NCBI RefSeq assembly: GCF_001544915.2
Contig: NZ_FCOE02000035.1
Span: 1 to 64,000 of the forward strand
Reading direction: 5' to 3'
Source of the DNA: Caballeronia pedi
GTDB taxonomy: Bacteria; Pseudomonadota; Gammaproteobacteria; Burkholderiales; Burkholderiaceae
DNA length: 64,000 nucleotides
This document shows positions 24,377-33,896 of this stretch, piece after piece. Positions within the stretch are counted from its first letter, which is position 1; each line of letters begins with the position of its first letter. The notes below the pieces were generated by a model. That model was not told the origin of the DNA. It saw only the letters and a program-made list of their open reading frames with translations, and searched no databases. Made by a program: the position numbers and the translations under genes.

Positions 24377-25396
24377 TCACTTCCCCGGCGTCAGCACCAC
24401 CCGGAACCGCGCCTTCCCGCTCATCATCCGCTCGTACGCCTCGGCCGCGCGCGACAGCGGAAATTCCTCGATCATCGGCTTCACGCCCGACAGCGCGCTG
24501 AACGCCAGCGTTTCCTGCGAATCCGCCGCCGTGCCGGACGGCCAGCCCTGCACGGAGTTGCGGCCCATGATGAATTGCGTGATCGGCACCTCGACCGGTT
24601 CCTCCGAGATCCCGACCATGATCAGCTTGCCGTTGAGCCCGAGACCGCCGATCGTCGCGCTCATTGCACGGCCGCTCGTCGCGGTCGCGAGAATCACGCG
24701 CGCGCCGCCGAGCGCCTGCAGCGCTTCGGCCACGTTCTGCGATTCGCTGTCGATGTAGTGATGCGCGCCGAGCTGCTTCGCAAGCGGCGCCTTGTCCTGA
24801 CCGCGCGCGATGGCCGCCGTGACGAATCCCATCTTGCGCGCGAACTGCACGCCCAGATGGCCGAGGCCGCCGATACCGAGAATCGCGACCACATCGCCCG
24901 CGCGCGCGCCACTGTTGCGCAGCGCATTGAAAGTGGTGATGCCCGCGCAAAGGAGCGGCGCGGCATCGACGTCGGAGAGATCGTCGGGCATGCGCGCGAG
25001 CGCTTCCTGCGGCGCGACCATGTAGTCCGCGTAGCCGCCGTCGTAGCTGATGCCCGGCACGAGCGCGCGCTGGCAAAGCACGAAGTCGCCGTGTCGGCAA
25101 TGCTCGCAATGGCCGCAATGCCCGCCATGCCAGCCCACGCCGATGCGCTGCCCTTTCTCCCAGCCCTCGACGCCCGCGCCGAGCTTTTCGATCACGCCCG
25201 CGATCTCGTGCCCCGGCACGCGCGGGAACTGAAGGCCGGGCCACAGTCCTTCGACGGTGAGCGAGTCGCTATGGCAGATCCCGCAGGCCTGCACTTTGAT
25301 CAAAACGTGTCCCTCGGACGGCTCCGGCACATCGCGCTCGACGACTTCCAGCGGACCGTTCGCTTTCGCTACCTGCACTGCCTGCATCGTTGGCAT
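24377..25396 (-). CDS. Zinc-dependent alcohol dehydrogenase
   Basis: 339 residues from ATG 25396, preceded by AAAGGAG. Catalytic zinc ligands in C-G-I-C-H-S-D (N-terminal) with G-H-E; structural-zinc cysteine cluster C-G-H-C-E-H-C-R-H-G-D-F-V-L-C; Rossmann motif G-I-G-G-L-G-H-L. MDR family of the AdhP/AdhA type, oxidising alcohols with NAD(P). Divergent from the broken MFS gene across 287 bp. Confidence 0.92.
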   Translation of the reverse strand: MPTMQAVQVAKANGPLEVVERDVPEPSEGHVLIKVQACGICHSDSLTVEGLWPGLQFPRVPGHEIAGVIEKLGAGVEGWEKGQRIGVGWHGGHCGHCEHCRHGDFVLCQRALVPGISYDGGYADYMVAPQEALARMPDDLSDVDAAPLLCAGITTFNALRNSGARAGDVVAILGIGGLGHLGVQFARKMGFVTAAIARGQDKAPLAKQLGAHHYIDSESQNVAEALQALGGARVILATATSGRAMSATIGGLGLNGKLIMVGISEEPVEVPITQFIMGRNSVQGWPSGTAADSQETLAFSALSGVKPMIEEFPLSRAAEAYERMMSGKARFRVVLTPGK

Positions 25397-25469
25397 CGCT
25401 TGCTCCTTTCGATGGGAGAGAAACGCGCGGCGCGCCCAACGCACCGCATACGGATGACACGGCCCGGCA

Positions 25470-25516
25470 AATCGCACTCCCGACCGTATCGTCGAGAAAC
25501 GTCGGAGATTGCGATT
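25470..25516. promoter_or_regulatory. Imperfect dyad in the ADH/MFS divergent region
   Basis: AATCGCA (25470-25476) and TGCGATT (25510-25516), with inner CGAC / GTCG arms (25481-25484, 25501-25504), form an interrupted palindrome between the divergent adh and MFS genes. Candidate operator; no cognate regulator adjoins it. Confidence 0.3.
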
Positions 25517-25683
25517 GTGACAGGTCTCGGCGCGATGCACTGGCCGCGTGGCTGGACGACCGGCAGCACTCAGAAACAAAATGGAACATCGAACACCGTC
25601 CGCGCCGGTTACCATCTTCGCGGTGGTGCAAAATTCGAGCATTGCGCCGCAAACCGGAATCGAGAGCGACCTTCAAGGGTGTC

Positions 25684-27084
25684 ATGTCAAAGAACGAAGA
25701 CGCAGCCGCAAACGAGCAGGTAATCGATCGCACCAACCAGGCCACCCGCGATCCCCACGAGACACAGGACGAGACGAGCGCGGAGCACGAAGCGCCCACC
25801 GTCGCGCGCACCGGGCCGCTGACCGAAGCGAAGCTGTTCGGCCGGCAGACGCCGCCCGCGGCCGGCGCGCCGGCCGATGCGCCGCCGCACGTGCACGGCG
25901 GCGCGGGCAGCAGTTACCGCGCGCTCGCCGGTCTGCTGTGCAGCTACGCGTTGTTGATCGTCGGCAACGGTCTCTTTCAGACGCTGATCCCGCTACGCAT
26001 CCTGCAATCCGGCTATCCGACGATCGTGATCGGCCTGATCCAGTCGTGCTACTAGGCCGGGTTCATTCTCGGGGCCGTGTTCAATCGCAGGCTCATCGAC
26101 CGGATCGGGCAGCATCGGACCTTCGTCGCGTTCTCGGCCGCGGCTTCGATACTCGCGCTGGCCTTCGGCGCGGCGCAGTCGCCCTGGACGCTCGGCGCCG
26201 TGCGTCTTCTGACCGGCTTCGCCTTCATGGGCCTCTATACGTCGATCGAAAGCTGGCTCAACGGCACGGTCGAGAACGAAAAGCGCGGACAGGTCTTCGG
26301 TTCCTATGCGGCCATCAACTATCTCGCGGTCGGCACCGGGCAGTTTCTGCTGAATGTCGGCGCGGGCTCGGGCGGGCAGCAATTTTCCATCGCCGCGGCG
26401 CTGTTCGCCGCCGCCGTGATGCCCGTGACCCTGCTCGAAGGCTGGCCCGTGAAGGTCGCGGACGAAACGCTGCATCGCGTGCCCGCGCGCACCTGGCGTG
26501 AAAGTGTGCGCGAGATGAGGGCTTCCGCGCCGCTGGCGGTGCCGGGCTGCATCCTCGCGGGCTTCATCTACAGCAGCTTCTACGCGATGATGCCGGTCTA
26601 TCTCGAACGCGCGGGCTTCTCGACGAGCGAACTCGCGACCTTCATGGGTGTCGCGCTGATCGGCGCGCTGGTGCCGCAATGGCCGATGGGCCGGCTCTCC
26701 GACAGGGTCGACCGGCGGCGTCTCGTCTATTTCGCGGCGTCGACATCGGCGGCGCTGAGCCTCGTGCTCTTCTGCTTCGACGTGCGCGTGATCACCTGGG
26801 TCGCGACGCTCGTCTACGTGGCTGTCACGTTCACGCAATACGGACTGATCGTGTCGCACGTGCAGGATCGCACCGAGGCGCATCATCGGGTCGCCATCTC
26901 GGCGCTGCTGCTCGCGCTGTTCTCGTTCGGCGGCATGGCGGGCCCGGCGCTGGCCTCGGCGATGATGACCATCGTCGGGCCGAGCGGGCTGTTTCTCTTC
27001 AACGCGCTGTCGTGCGCGATGCTCGCGTTGAGCGCGCGGCGCGCGCTCGGCATTCACTTGCGATCGTCCGCTTCGTCAGGCTGA
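25684..27084 (+). pseudogene. MFS transporter interrupted by an in-frame amber codon
   Basis: A single uninterrupted frame of 467 codons (ATG 25684, TGA 27082-27084) except for TAG at 26053-26055, codon 124. Before it comes a long hydrophilic N-terminus (about 80 residues) and the first membrane segments ending I-Q-S-C-Y; after it A-G-F-I-L-G-A-V-F-N-R-R-L continues transmembrane segment 2-3. The expected residue is Tyr (TAC to TAG, one base). The rest shows ten or more membrane segments typical of small-solute MFS exporters. It is either inactivated by a recent point mutation, suppressed, or a base-call error. Confidence 0.8.
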
Positions 27085-27085
27085 C

Positions 27086-28417
27086 TCACGCGGACCGCAG
27101 CGGGCGGAAGCTCTCGCGAATCTCGACCGAGAAGGCTTGCGGCTGTTCCCACGCCGCGAAGTGCCCGCCCTTCGGCAGACGGTTGTAGTGGATCAGCTTC
27201 GGATATGCCTTCTCCGTCCAGCTTTTCGGCGCGGCGTAAATTTCATCGGGAAACACGCTCACCGCGACCGGAATCGCCAGGTGCTTCGGCGCGAAGAAGT
27301 TGAGCTTGTTCTCCCAGTACAGCCGCGCCGATGAAATCCCCGTGTTCGTGAACCAGTAGAGCGAGATGTTATCGAGGATATCGTCACGCGTGAGGCCTTC
27401 GCTTTGCCCATCGAACACCCGCGCGATGAGCGCCTGGCTCGCGGCGTCGTGATCGATCATCCACGCGGCGAGGCCGATCGGCGAATCCTCGATGCCGTAC
27501 AGCGTCTGCGGGCGGTTAGCCATTTCCTGCGCGTAGCCGAGGCCGTGCCTGTAGAAGGTGTCGAGCTGATCGAACGCGCGTTGTTCGTCCGCCGAAAGAC
27601 CCGCTGGCGCAGGCTCGCCCAGCTTGAGCGCGTTCGCGATATCGTCCGGCACGGTCGCGGGCATGTTGGTGTGGATGCCGACGAGTTCCGGCGGCGCGAT
27701 GAGCGCCATCTGCTCGGTCACGGCATTGCCCCAGTCGCCGCCTTGCGCCGCATATCGCGTGTAACCGAGGCGCTTCATCAGCGCGATCCATGCACGCGCG
27801 ATGCGTTGCGGGTCCCAGCCGGTGGCCGTCGGCTTGCCGGAGAAACCGTAGCCGGGCAGCGACGGAATCACGACATCGAAGGCGTCGGATGCATTCCCGC
27901 CGTATGCCGTCGGATCGGTCAGCGGACCGATGATCTTCAGTTGCTCGATGATCGATCCCGGCCAGCCATGCGTGACGATGACGGGCAACGCATTCGCGTG
28001 CTTCGAGCGAACGTGGATGAAGTGAATATCGAGCCCGTCGATCTCGGTGACGAAATTCGGCACCGCGTTCAGTTTCGCTTCGACCTTGCGCCAGTCGTAG
28101 CCGGTGGCCCAGTGGCGCGCGAGCCTTTGCATCGTCGCGAGTTGCACGCCTTGCGATGCATCGGCGACGGGTTCGCGCTCGGGCCATTTCGTCGCCTTCA
28201 CGCGTCTGCGCAAATCGGCGATCTGCGCGTCCGGCACATGGACGCGCAGCGGGCGAATGGCGGTTTTATCGCCGCCTTTGATTTGCACGATTTCAGCCGT
28301 GTCCGGCGCCGGCTCGGCGAAGGCCAAACGGCTGAATGCGCCGGCAGCCAGCGTCGCGGCCGCGACACCGATGAAATGACGACGCGACGGCGTCTTGAGA
28401 GAGATATCGTTCGACAT
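27086..28417 (-). CDS. Tat-exported epoxide hydrolase family protein
   Basis: 443 residues. N-terminus has a twin-arginine signal (S-R-R-H-F-I-G, hydrophobic stretch, cut near A-F-A-E). Then the epoxide-hydrolase N-terminal domain (I-R-P-L-R-V-H-V-P) and the α/β-hydrolase core: oxyanion H-G-W-P-G-S, nucleophile Asp in Q-G-G-D-W-G, and H in G-G-H-F-A near the end. It opens epoxides to diols. Its 3' end abuts the convergent MFS gene (1 bp). A 14-bp palindrome lies about 155 bp upstream of its start. Confidence 0.87.
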   Translation of the reverse strand: MSNDISLKTPSRRHFIGVAAATLAAGAFSRLAFAEPAPDTAEIVQIKGGDKTAIRPLRVHVPDAQIADLRRRVKATKWPEREPVADASQGVQLATMQRLARHWATGYDWRKVEAKLNAVPNFVTEIDGLDIHFIHVRSKHANALPVIVTHGWPGSIIEQLKIIGPLTDPTAYGGNASDAFDVVIPSLPGYGFSGKPTATGWDPQRIARAWIALMKRLGYTRYAAQGGDWGNAVTEQMALIAPPELVGIHTNMPATVPDDIANALKLGEPAPAGLSADEQRAFDQLDTFYRHGLGYAQEMANRPQTLYGIEDSPIGLAAWMIDHDAASQALIARVFDGQSEGLTRDDILDNISLYWFTNTGISSARLYWENKLNFFAPKHLAIPVAVSVFPDEIYAAPKSWTEKAYPKLIHYNRLPKGGHFAAWEQPQAFSVEIRESFRPLRSA

Positions 28418-28570
28418 ACAAGCCTCCTGAATACATGAGCGAGGAGGAGCGATGCGTGCCGCAGCGAATCTCTATCCCTGTAGCCGGGTTGCGGGCCGCC
28501 GTTCGGCAAGCCCTGGATCGTCACCGCCTCGATGCGCCGCGAAGGGTTTTCGCAGCAGGTGACGCGATTA

Positions 28571-28584
28571 TGTGCATATGCACA
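28571..28584. promoter_or_regulatory. 14-bp perfect palindrome, candidate operator
   Basis: TGTGCATATGCACA in the 243-bp gap between the epoxide hydrolase start and the permease stop. Perfect symmetry and its place upstream of the epoxide hydrolase suggest a GntR- or MarR-type operator. No regulator gene adjoins. Confidence 0.4.
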
Positions 28585-28660
28585 CTATGCGTAAATGCAG
28601 GCGCGGGTACAACACTATTGTCGGGCAGGAAAGAGTCCGGCCCGACCGTGTCTCATGCGT

Positions 28661-30082
28661 TCATCGCGCGGCGCCCGATGTTACCTGCGCGTTGTTCTGC
28701 CTGCGCCGATAAACCGTGTCCCGCGACGCGAGCCAGTAATACACCGGCGACGTCAGCAGCAACCCGACGACCCACGACAGATCCGCGCCATCGAGATACT
28801 TCGGCACGGGGCCGGCATACATCGGCGTATTCATGAACGGAATCTGCACGGCGATGCCGATCGCATAGGCAATCAACGCCTGCGGATTGAAGCGCCCGTA
28901 GATGCCGCCATCCACCTGAAAGATCGACCGGATGTCGTACTTGCCTTTGTGGATCACGTAGAAGTCGATGAGGTTGATCGCCGTCCACGGCACCAGCACG
29001 ACGAGCAACGCCAGCACGAGATCGACGAGATTCGCGACGAAGTTCGTCGACGCGCCAATCGCGCCATAGCAGCACGCGATTAGAATCACGACCGACAGCA
29101 CCGCGCGCGCCTTCGCCGTCGGAATCCAGCGATACGCGAAGGTCTGCAGCGAGGTGATCACGGCGAGCACCGCGCCATACAGATTCAACGCGTTGTGGCT
29201 GATGACGCTCAACAGGAACAGCACGAGCATCGGCAACCCGAGCGGTCCGGTGGCGAGCTTCACGGCGTCCATCGCATCGGCGCCGGGCGGCACCGCCAGC
29301 ACCGCGACCGCGCCGAACACGAACGCGAGCGTCGAGCCGATCGTGCAGCCGAGATACGTCGCCCAGAACGTCGACGCAACGCGCACGCTCGCCGGCAGGT
29401 AGCGCGAATAGTCGGAGACGTAGGGCGCGAAAGCGATCTGCCACAGCGCGGAGAGCGAAACCGTCGCGAGCCAGCCGGCGAAGTTGAAGCCGCCGCGCGT
29501 GATGAAATCAGCCGTCGAGATATGCGTGAGGATGTACCCGAAGCCGACGAAAATGCCGATGCCGAGCACCCACGTCCCGATACGGTTCAGGATATGAATG
29601 AACTTGTAGCCGATGATGCCGATCAAGCCCGATCCCAGCGCGCCAATGACGATGCCGACCGGCACCGAAACCGACGCTTCGATCCCATGCAGGGACTTCC
29701 CCGCGAGCACGATATTCGACGCGAAGAAGCCCACGTACATCACGCCCGCGATCACGGTGACGAGCAGCGCGCCCCACGAACCAAACTGTGCGCGGCTCTG
29801 GATCATCTGCGGGATGCCCATTTGCGGCCCCTGCGCGGAATGCAGCGCCATCAACACGCCGCCGACCGCCTGGCCGACGATGATCGCGATGACGCCCCAC
29901 AGCAGATTCAGATGAAAGATCTGCACGCCGAGCGCGCCCGTCACAATGGGCAAAGGCGCGATGTTTCCACCGAACCATAGCGTGAAGAGGTCGCGCACTT
30001 TGCCGTGACGATCCTCGGGCGGCACATAGCCGATCGTGTGCTTCTCGATCAATGGAGCAGCGTTGCGTTGCGCGGTAGTCAA
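28661..30082 (-). CDS. NCS1-family nucleobase/cation symporter (cytosine permease-like)
   Basis: 473 residues starting at TTG 30082: AGGAG lies 6 nt upstream and no ATG occurs before mid-protein. About 12 hydrophobic segments, with the NCS1 pattern W-F-G-G-N-I-A-P-L-P in helix 1. Imports cytosine, allantoin, hydantoin or a similar ring compound with H+ or Na+. Last gene of an operon with ArgE, DUF1028, RidA and a flavin monooxygenase, suggesting uptake of an N-heterocycle that the enzymes open and deacylate. Confidence 0.88.
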   Translation of the reverse strand: MTTAQRNAAPLIEKHTIGYVPPEDRHGKVRDLFTLWFGGNIAPLPIVTGALGVQIFHLNLLWGVIAIIVGQAVGGVLMALHSAQGPQMGIPQMIQSRAQFGSWGALLVTVIAGVMYVGFFASNIVLAGKSLHGIEASVSVPVGIVIGALGSGLIGIIGYKFIHILNRIGTWVLGIGIFVGFGYILTHISTADFITRGGFNFAGWLATVSLSALWQIAFAPYVSDYSRYLPASVRVASTFWATYLGCTIGSTLAFVFGAVAVLAVPPGADAMDAVKLATGPLGLPMLVLFLLSVISHNALNLYGAVLAVITSLQTFAYRWIPTAKARAVLSVVILIACCYGAIGASTNFVANLVDLVLALLVVLVPWTAINLIDFYVIHKGKYDIRSIFQVDGGIYGRFNPQALIAYAIGIAVQIPFMNTPMYAGPVPKYLDGADLSWVVGLLLTSPVYYWLASRDTVYRRRQNNAQVTSGAAR

Positions 30083-30159
30083 AGTCGTCTCCTGTTTGTG
30101 CGCGGCAAAGCGATGCCCTGACGCGCAGGGCGTCGGGATCGCCAGCGGCGCTTGTGAAG

Positions 30160-31323
30160 TCAGGCTAGGGTCGAGAGATGCTCGGCGAGGCGCATCAGCA
30201 TCGCGTCGCAGTCGCGGAGTTGTTCGAGGGTCACGAACTCGTCGGGTTTGTGGCCCTGATCCATGCTGCCGGGGCCGCATACGACAGTCGGAATGCCCGC
30301 CTGATCGAAGAGCCCGCCTTCCGTGCCGAACGCCACCGTGCCGAAATCGGACGAACCGCTCAACAACGCGAGCAGGCGCGCCGCTTCGCTATCGGGCGGC
30401 GTCGCGAGTCCGGGATACATCGAAAGCGGTTCGAGCCGGATATCGGTATCGGATTGAATGGCGCGCATCTTCGGGAGCAGTTCGGCCTGTGCGTAGGAAT
30501 GCAGATCATCTGCTACGGTGCTGGCGTCGAAGCCCGGAAGCGCGCGCACTTCGAAATCGAATTCGCATTCCGCCGGCACGATGTTCAGCGCGCGGCCGCC
30601 CCGGATGACGCCTGTTTGCACGGTCGAATACGGCGGATCGAAACGCTCGTCGTGCTGATCGGGTCGCGCCAGCTTCTCGCCGATCTCTTCGAGCCGATTG
30701 ATCAAACGCGCCGCGTACTGAATCGCATTGACGCCATACGGCGCGTAGGCGGAATGGCAAGGCGCGCCCTTCACCTGACAACGCATCGCGAGTTTGCCCT
30801 TGTGGCCGAGCACGGGTTGCAACGACGTCGGCTCGCCGATCAGGCACAACACGGGCTTATGCGCGCGCTTCTCGAGTTCAGCCAGCATCGGTCGCACGCC
30901 GAGGCATCCGACTTCTTCGTCGTAGGAGAAAGCGAGATGCACCGGCAAGCGCAGTTCGCGCTTCAGCAACATCGGCACGGCGGCCAGCACGGAGGCAAGA
31001 AAGCCCTTCATGTCGGCCGTGCCGCGGCCATACAGCCGCCCATCCTTTTCGGTAAGACGGAATGCATCGACGGTCCACGGCTGGCCATCGACGGGCACGA
31101 CATCCGTATGCCCCGACAACACGATGCCGCCGCGATCGCGCGGTCCGATCGTCGCGAACAGATTCGCCTTCGTGCGCTCCGCGTTGTAGAACAGTTCGCA
31201 TTCGACGTCCAGTTGCGCGAGGTAATCGCGAATGAATTCGATCAGCGCCAGGTTCGAATCGCGGCTGACCGTCGCGAAACCGATCAGCCGTTCGAGCAGC
31301 GCGCGGCTCGTCATCTCACTCAT
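30160..31323 (-). CDS. argE: Acetylornithine deacetylase-like M20 amidohydrolase
   Basis: 387 residues. M20 zinc motifs: L-S-G-H-T-D-V-V-P-V-D (His/Asp), Y-G-R-G-T-A-D-M-K-G (bridging Asp), Y-D-E-E-V-G-C-L-G-V (catalytic Glu), and a late G-P-G-S-M-D-Q-G-H-K (His). ArgE-type length and order. Placement in a catabolic operon rather than with arginine genes suggests deacylation of a pathway intermediate. Its start overlaps the DUF1028 stop by 8 bp. Confidence 0.85.
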   Translation of the reverse strand: MSEMTSRALLERLIGFATVSRDSNLALIEFIRDYLAQLDVECELFYNAERTKANLFATIGPRDRGGIVLSGHTDVVPVDGQPWTVDAFRLTEKDGRLYGRGTADMKGFLASVLAAVPMLLKRELRLPVHLAFSYDEEVGCLGVRPMLAELEKRAHKPVLCLIGEPTSLQPVLGHKGKLAMRCQVKGAPCHSAYAPYGVNAIQYAARLINRLEEIGEKLARPDQHDERFDPPYSTVQTGVIRGGRALNIVPAECEFDFEVRALPGFDASTVADDLHSYAQAELLPKMRAIQSDTDIRLEPLSMYPGLATPPDSEAARLLALLSGSSDFGTVAFGTEGGLFDQAGIPTVVCGPGSMDQGHKPDEFVTLEQLRDCDAMLMRLAEHLSTLA

Positions 31324-31990
31324 CGCCCGGCACTCCGTAGCTCGGCGCGGCAGTCGGATTCAGCGCGCGCGTCACGTAGTCCTGCATCTGCGGTTTGTAC
31401 GCGTGCCAGAGACCGTCGAGTCTGCCGATAGGATCGTCGTCCGCCCAGTCGACGCGCAGATCGACGAGCGGCCAGCTCATCTCGCCCGCGATCTTCAACG
31501 CCGCCGAATGCACGGGGCCCGCTTCGCCGCCCGCTGCAATCGCGGCATGCATCGCAGCGAGAAGCCGATCCGCGAGATGACCGGTCGCGTTCTCGAACGC
31601 GGGAATCATCGCCTCGATCACGTGGGCGCCCGCGAGCATGTTGCCCGCCGCGACGCATTGCTTGCCCGCGACCGCGTGATAGGTTCCGAGCGCCTGGTTG
31701 CCGCTGAAGAACGCGGTGCGGCCTTGCGCATCGACCACCGTCACCTGCCGGTATTCGCTCCATTCGTTCGCGGCCAGCGCGCGCTCCAGCGCGGCAGCGG
31801 AATCGATCGCGCTTTCGAGCTGGTCGAGAATCTGCGGACCGAGCGCAGGCAGCGTGACGTTCTGCGTCGCGACCGCACCGACGCCCGCACGCACCCACGG
31901 ACAACGCGCGCCCACCGCGATGCTCGACGAGCTGATCGCGATGCCGAGCTGCCCCGTCTGCTCACAACGTCCGACGATGGAAAAAGTCAT
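31316..31990 (-). CDS. DUF1028 Ntn-hydrolase-like protein
   Basis: 224 residues from ATG 31990: M-T-F-S-I-V-G-R-C-E, then S-S-S-I-A-V-G-A-R-C-P-W-V and T-Q-N-V-T-L-P-A-L-G, the DUF1028 hallmark. Members often sit beside RidA and M20 genes in heterocycle-degrading operons, as here. The reaction is not established. Its start overlaps the frameshifted reading of the RidA gene. Confidence 0.85.
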   Translation of the reverse strand: MTFSIVGRCEQTGQLGIAISSSSIAVGARCPWVRAGVGAVATQNVTLPALGPQILDQLESAIDSAAALERALAANEWSEYRQVTVVDAQGRTAFFSGNQALGTYHAVAGKQCVAAGNMLAGAHVIEAMIPAFENATGHLADRLLAAMHAAIAAGGEAGPVHSAALKIAGEMSWPLVDLRVDWADDDPIGRLDGLWHAYKPQMQDYVTRALNPTAAPSYGVPGDE

Positions 31991-32009
31991 GTGCCCTCCT
32001 TTTGCGTCT

Positions 32010-32448
32010 TCAGGCCTGAGGCGACGTCCAGCCATCGGGAATCACGGCGATCACGTCGATCTCCATCAGCCATTCCGGCTGACCGAGCGCGACGACGGTG
32101 AGTCCCCGTCGAAATGGGAAACACGCCTTTCAGCCATTTGCCGACTTCGCGATACACCGGCTCGCGATAACGCACATCGGTGAGATAGGTCGTTGTCTTG
32201 ACGATATGCGATAGATCGCTGCCGGCCTCTTCGAGCAATTGCTTCACGTTCTTCATCGCCTGCTCGGCCTGCGCGCGCGGATCGCCGAGCCCGATGAGAT
32301 TGCCATCGAAATCCGTGCCGATCTGACCGCGCACATAGACGGTATTGCCCGCGCGCACGGCCTGGCAAAGATCGTTGTCGAGGGTCTGATTCGGGTACGT
32401 ATCCTTCGTGTTGAACATGCGGATACGGGTATGCGTTGGTTGGCTCAT
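32010..32448 (-). pseudogene. RidA-family protein with a 3' frameshift
   Basis: ATG 32448 (AAGGTG upstream) opens a RidA/YjgF protein: N-D-L-C-Q-A-V-R-A-G-N-T-V-Y-V-R-G-Q, then A-M-K-N-V-K-Q-L-L and T-T-T-Y-L-T-D-V-R-Y-R. After F-P-I-S-T-G, near 32101-32108, one extra base shifts the frame into a basic nonsense tail. In the next frame the expected end continues as L-T-V-V-A-L-G-Q-P-E-W-L-M-E-I-D-V-I and ends at TGA 32010. The lost end contains conserved E and I-D-V residues of the active-site cleft. Inactivation or a sequencing indel; both are possible. Confidence 0.82.
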
Positions 32449-32480
32449 CGATAGCACCTTGATACGGAATGTGTTTGAAA

Positions 32481-33779
32481 TCAGTTGACGCTTTCGACGC
32501 GCTTTTCTTCCACCTGGCTTTGCGGCGTGTCGTAGTACGCGAGATATTTGCGCTGCGTGACGATGTGATCGGCGATATGCTTCGCGTCGTGCCACACGCC
32601 CCAGATGAACGCCGAGCCACGGCGCGACAGCCACGGCAGGCCGAGAAAATAGATGCCCGGTTCCTTCGCGACGCCGCGTTGATGTTTCGGCTTGCCTTTG
32701 TCGTCGAATGCATCGACTTGCAGCCAGTTGAAATCGACGGCATAGCCGGTTGCCCAGATGATCGACGTCACGCCTTCTTTCGCCATATCGAGCGCGAGAA
32801 GTGGATGCGTCATGCAGTCCGGATCGGCGGGAATGGTGCGGGCTTCGGGCTCTTCAGGAAGATCGAGGCCGTTGCGTTGCGCATAGGCGTCGGCGGCATC
32901 GAGCAGCGACAGATAGTTCTCGTCGCCGCGCCGGATGTTATCGGCGAGATCGGCTTCGAACGTGACGACGGTATCGTCGAACGTTTTGGTCAGACCGACG
33001 AGCGTGATGCCCTGATGCGCGAGACGCCTGAAATCCACCGTATGGCCGCCGCGCGCGCCGCTCACCGCGATCGTCACATGTTCGCGGCCCGGCTTCATCA
33101 CTTCAGCGTCCCATTCGCCGAGCACGCCGAGCCACCAGCAGAAATCGCGTCCGCGATAACCACGCGGCGGGCGATCGTGCGCGCCGACCGACAGATACAC
33201 GCGCCGTCCCGCGCGCTGCAATTCATCGGCGATCTGCACGCCCGACGATCCCGCGCCGACAACGAGCACGCCGCCTTCGGGCAATTGCTGCGGATTGCGA
33301 TAGTCGGCCGAATGAATCTGCGTGAGCGCGGCGCTTGTCGGCGCGATCGGCGGAATCACGGGGCGCTGGAACGGTCCGGTCGCAACGACCACGCGATTCG
33401 CTTCAATCGTTCCATCAGATGTATCGACGGTAAAGCCCGGCCGGCCGGCATTGCGCGCGACCTTCTTCACTTCGACGCCGGTGCGAATGGGCGCCTCGAA
33501 CTTCCGTGCGTACTCGACGAAATAATCCGCGACCTGATCCTTCGACGCGAAGCCGTCAGGGTCGAAATTGGCGAACTCGAGATTAGGGAAACGATCGTGC
33601 CAGGCCGGGCCGTTGGCGACGAGCGAATCCCAGCGGCCCGTGCGCCAGCGCTCGGCAATACGGTCGCGCTCCAGCACGAGATGCGGCACGCCGAGCTTGC
33701 TCAGATGTTCGCTCATCGCAACGCCGGCCTGACCGGCGCCGACTACGAGCGTATCGATAGACGTTGTTTCCACTGTCAT
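32481..33779 (-). CDS. Flavin-dependent monooxygenase (CzcO/FMO-like)
   Basis: 432 residues. FAD motif G-A-G-Q-A-G at 14-19, NAD(P)H motif G-A-G-S-S-G-V-Q about 185-192, and the F-x-G-x-x-x-H-like A-T-G-P-F-Q-R-P linker. C-terminal I-I-W-A-T-G-Y flavin motif. First gene of the RidA/DUF1028/ArgE/NCS1 operon. Probably hydroxylates or opens a nitrogenous substrate with O2. A dyad operator lies about 92 bp upstream, next to a LysR remnant. Confidence 0.87.
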   Translation of the reverse strand: MTVETTSIDTLVVGAGQAGVAMSEHLSKLGVPHLVLERDRIAERWRTGRWDSLVANGPAWHDRFPNLEFANFDPDGFASKDQVADYFVEYARKFEAPIRTGVEVKKVARNAGRPGFTVDTSDGTIEANRVVVATGPFQRPVIPPIAPTSAALTQIHSADYRNPQQLPEGGVLVVGAGSSGVQIADELQRAGRRVYLSVGAHDRPPRGYRGRDFCWWLGVLGEWDAEVMKPGREHVTIAVSGARGGHTVDFRRLAHQGITLVGLTKTFDDTVVTFEADLADNIRRGDENYLSLLDAADAYAQRNGLDLPEEPEARTIPADPDCMTHPLLALDMAKEGVTSIIWATGYAVDFNWLQVDAFDDKGKPKHQRGVAKEPGIYFLGLPWLSRRGSAFIWGVWHDAKHIADHIVTQRKYLAYYDTPQSQVEEKRVESVN

Positions 33780-33870
33780 GGCTAATGTCCTTCTGAAAGG
33801 CCGTTGTATCCGTGATCCATTCGTGAAAATCTACGCGCCCCGACAGAATCCGAAAAATATATTTAAAAAA

Positions 33871-33896
33871 TGCATAGCATCGGATTTGGCTATGCA
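33871..33896. promoter_or_regulatory. Inverted-repeat operator upstream of the monooxygenase operon
   Basis: TGCATAGC-N10-GCTATGCA is a perfect 8-bp dyad with one helical turn between centres, a typical dimeric-regulator site. It lies between the monooxygenase start and a divergent LysR remnant. A very AT-rich stretch (33852-33870) that could be the -10 region adjoins it. Confidence 0.6.
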
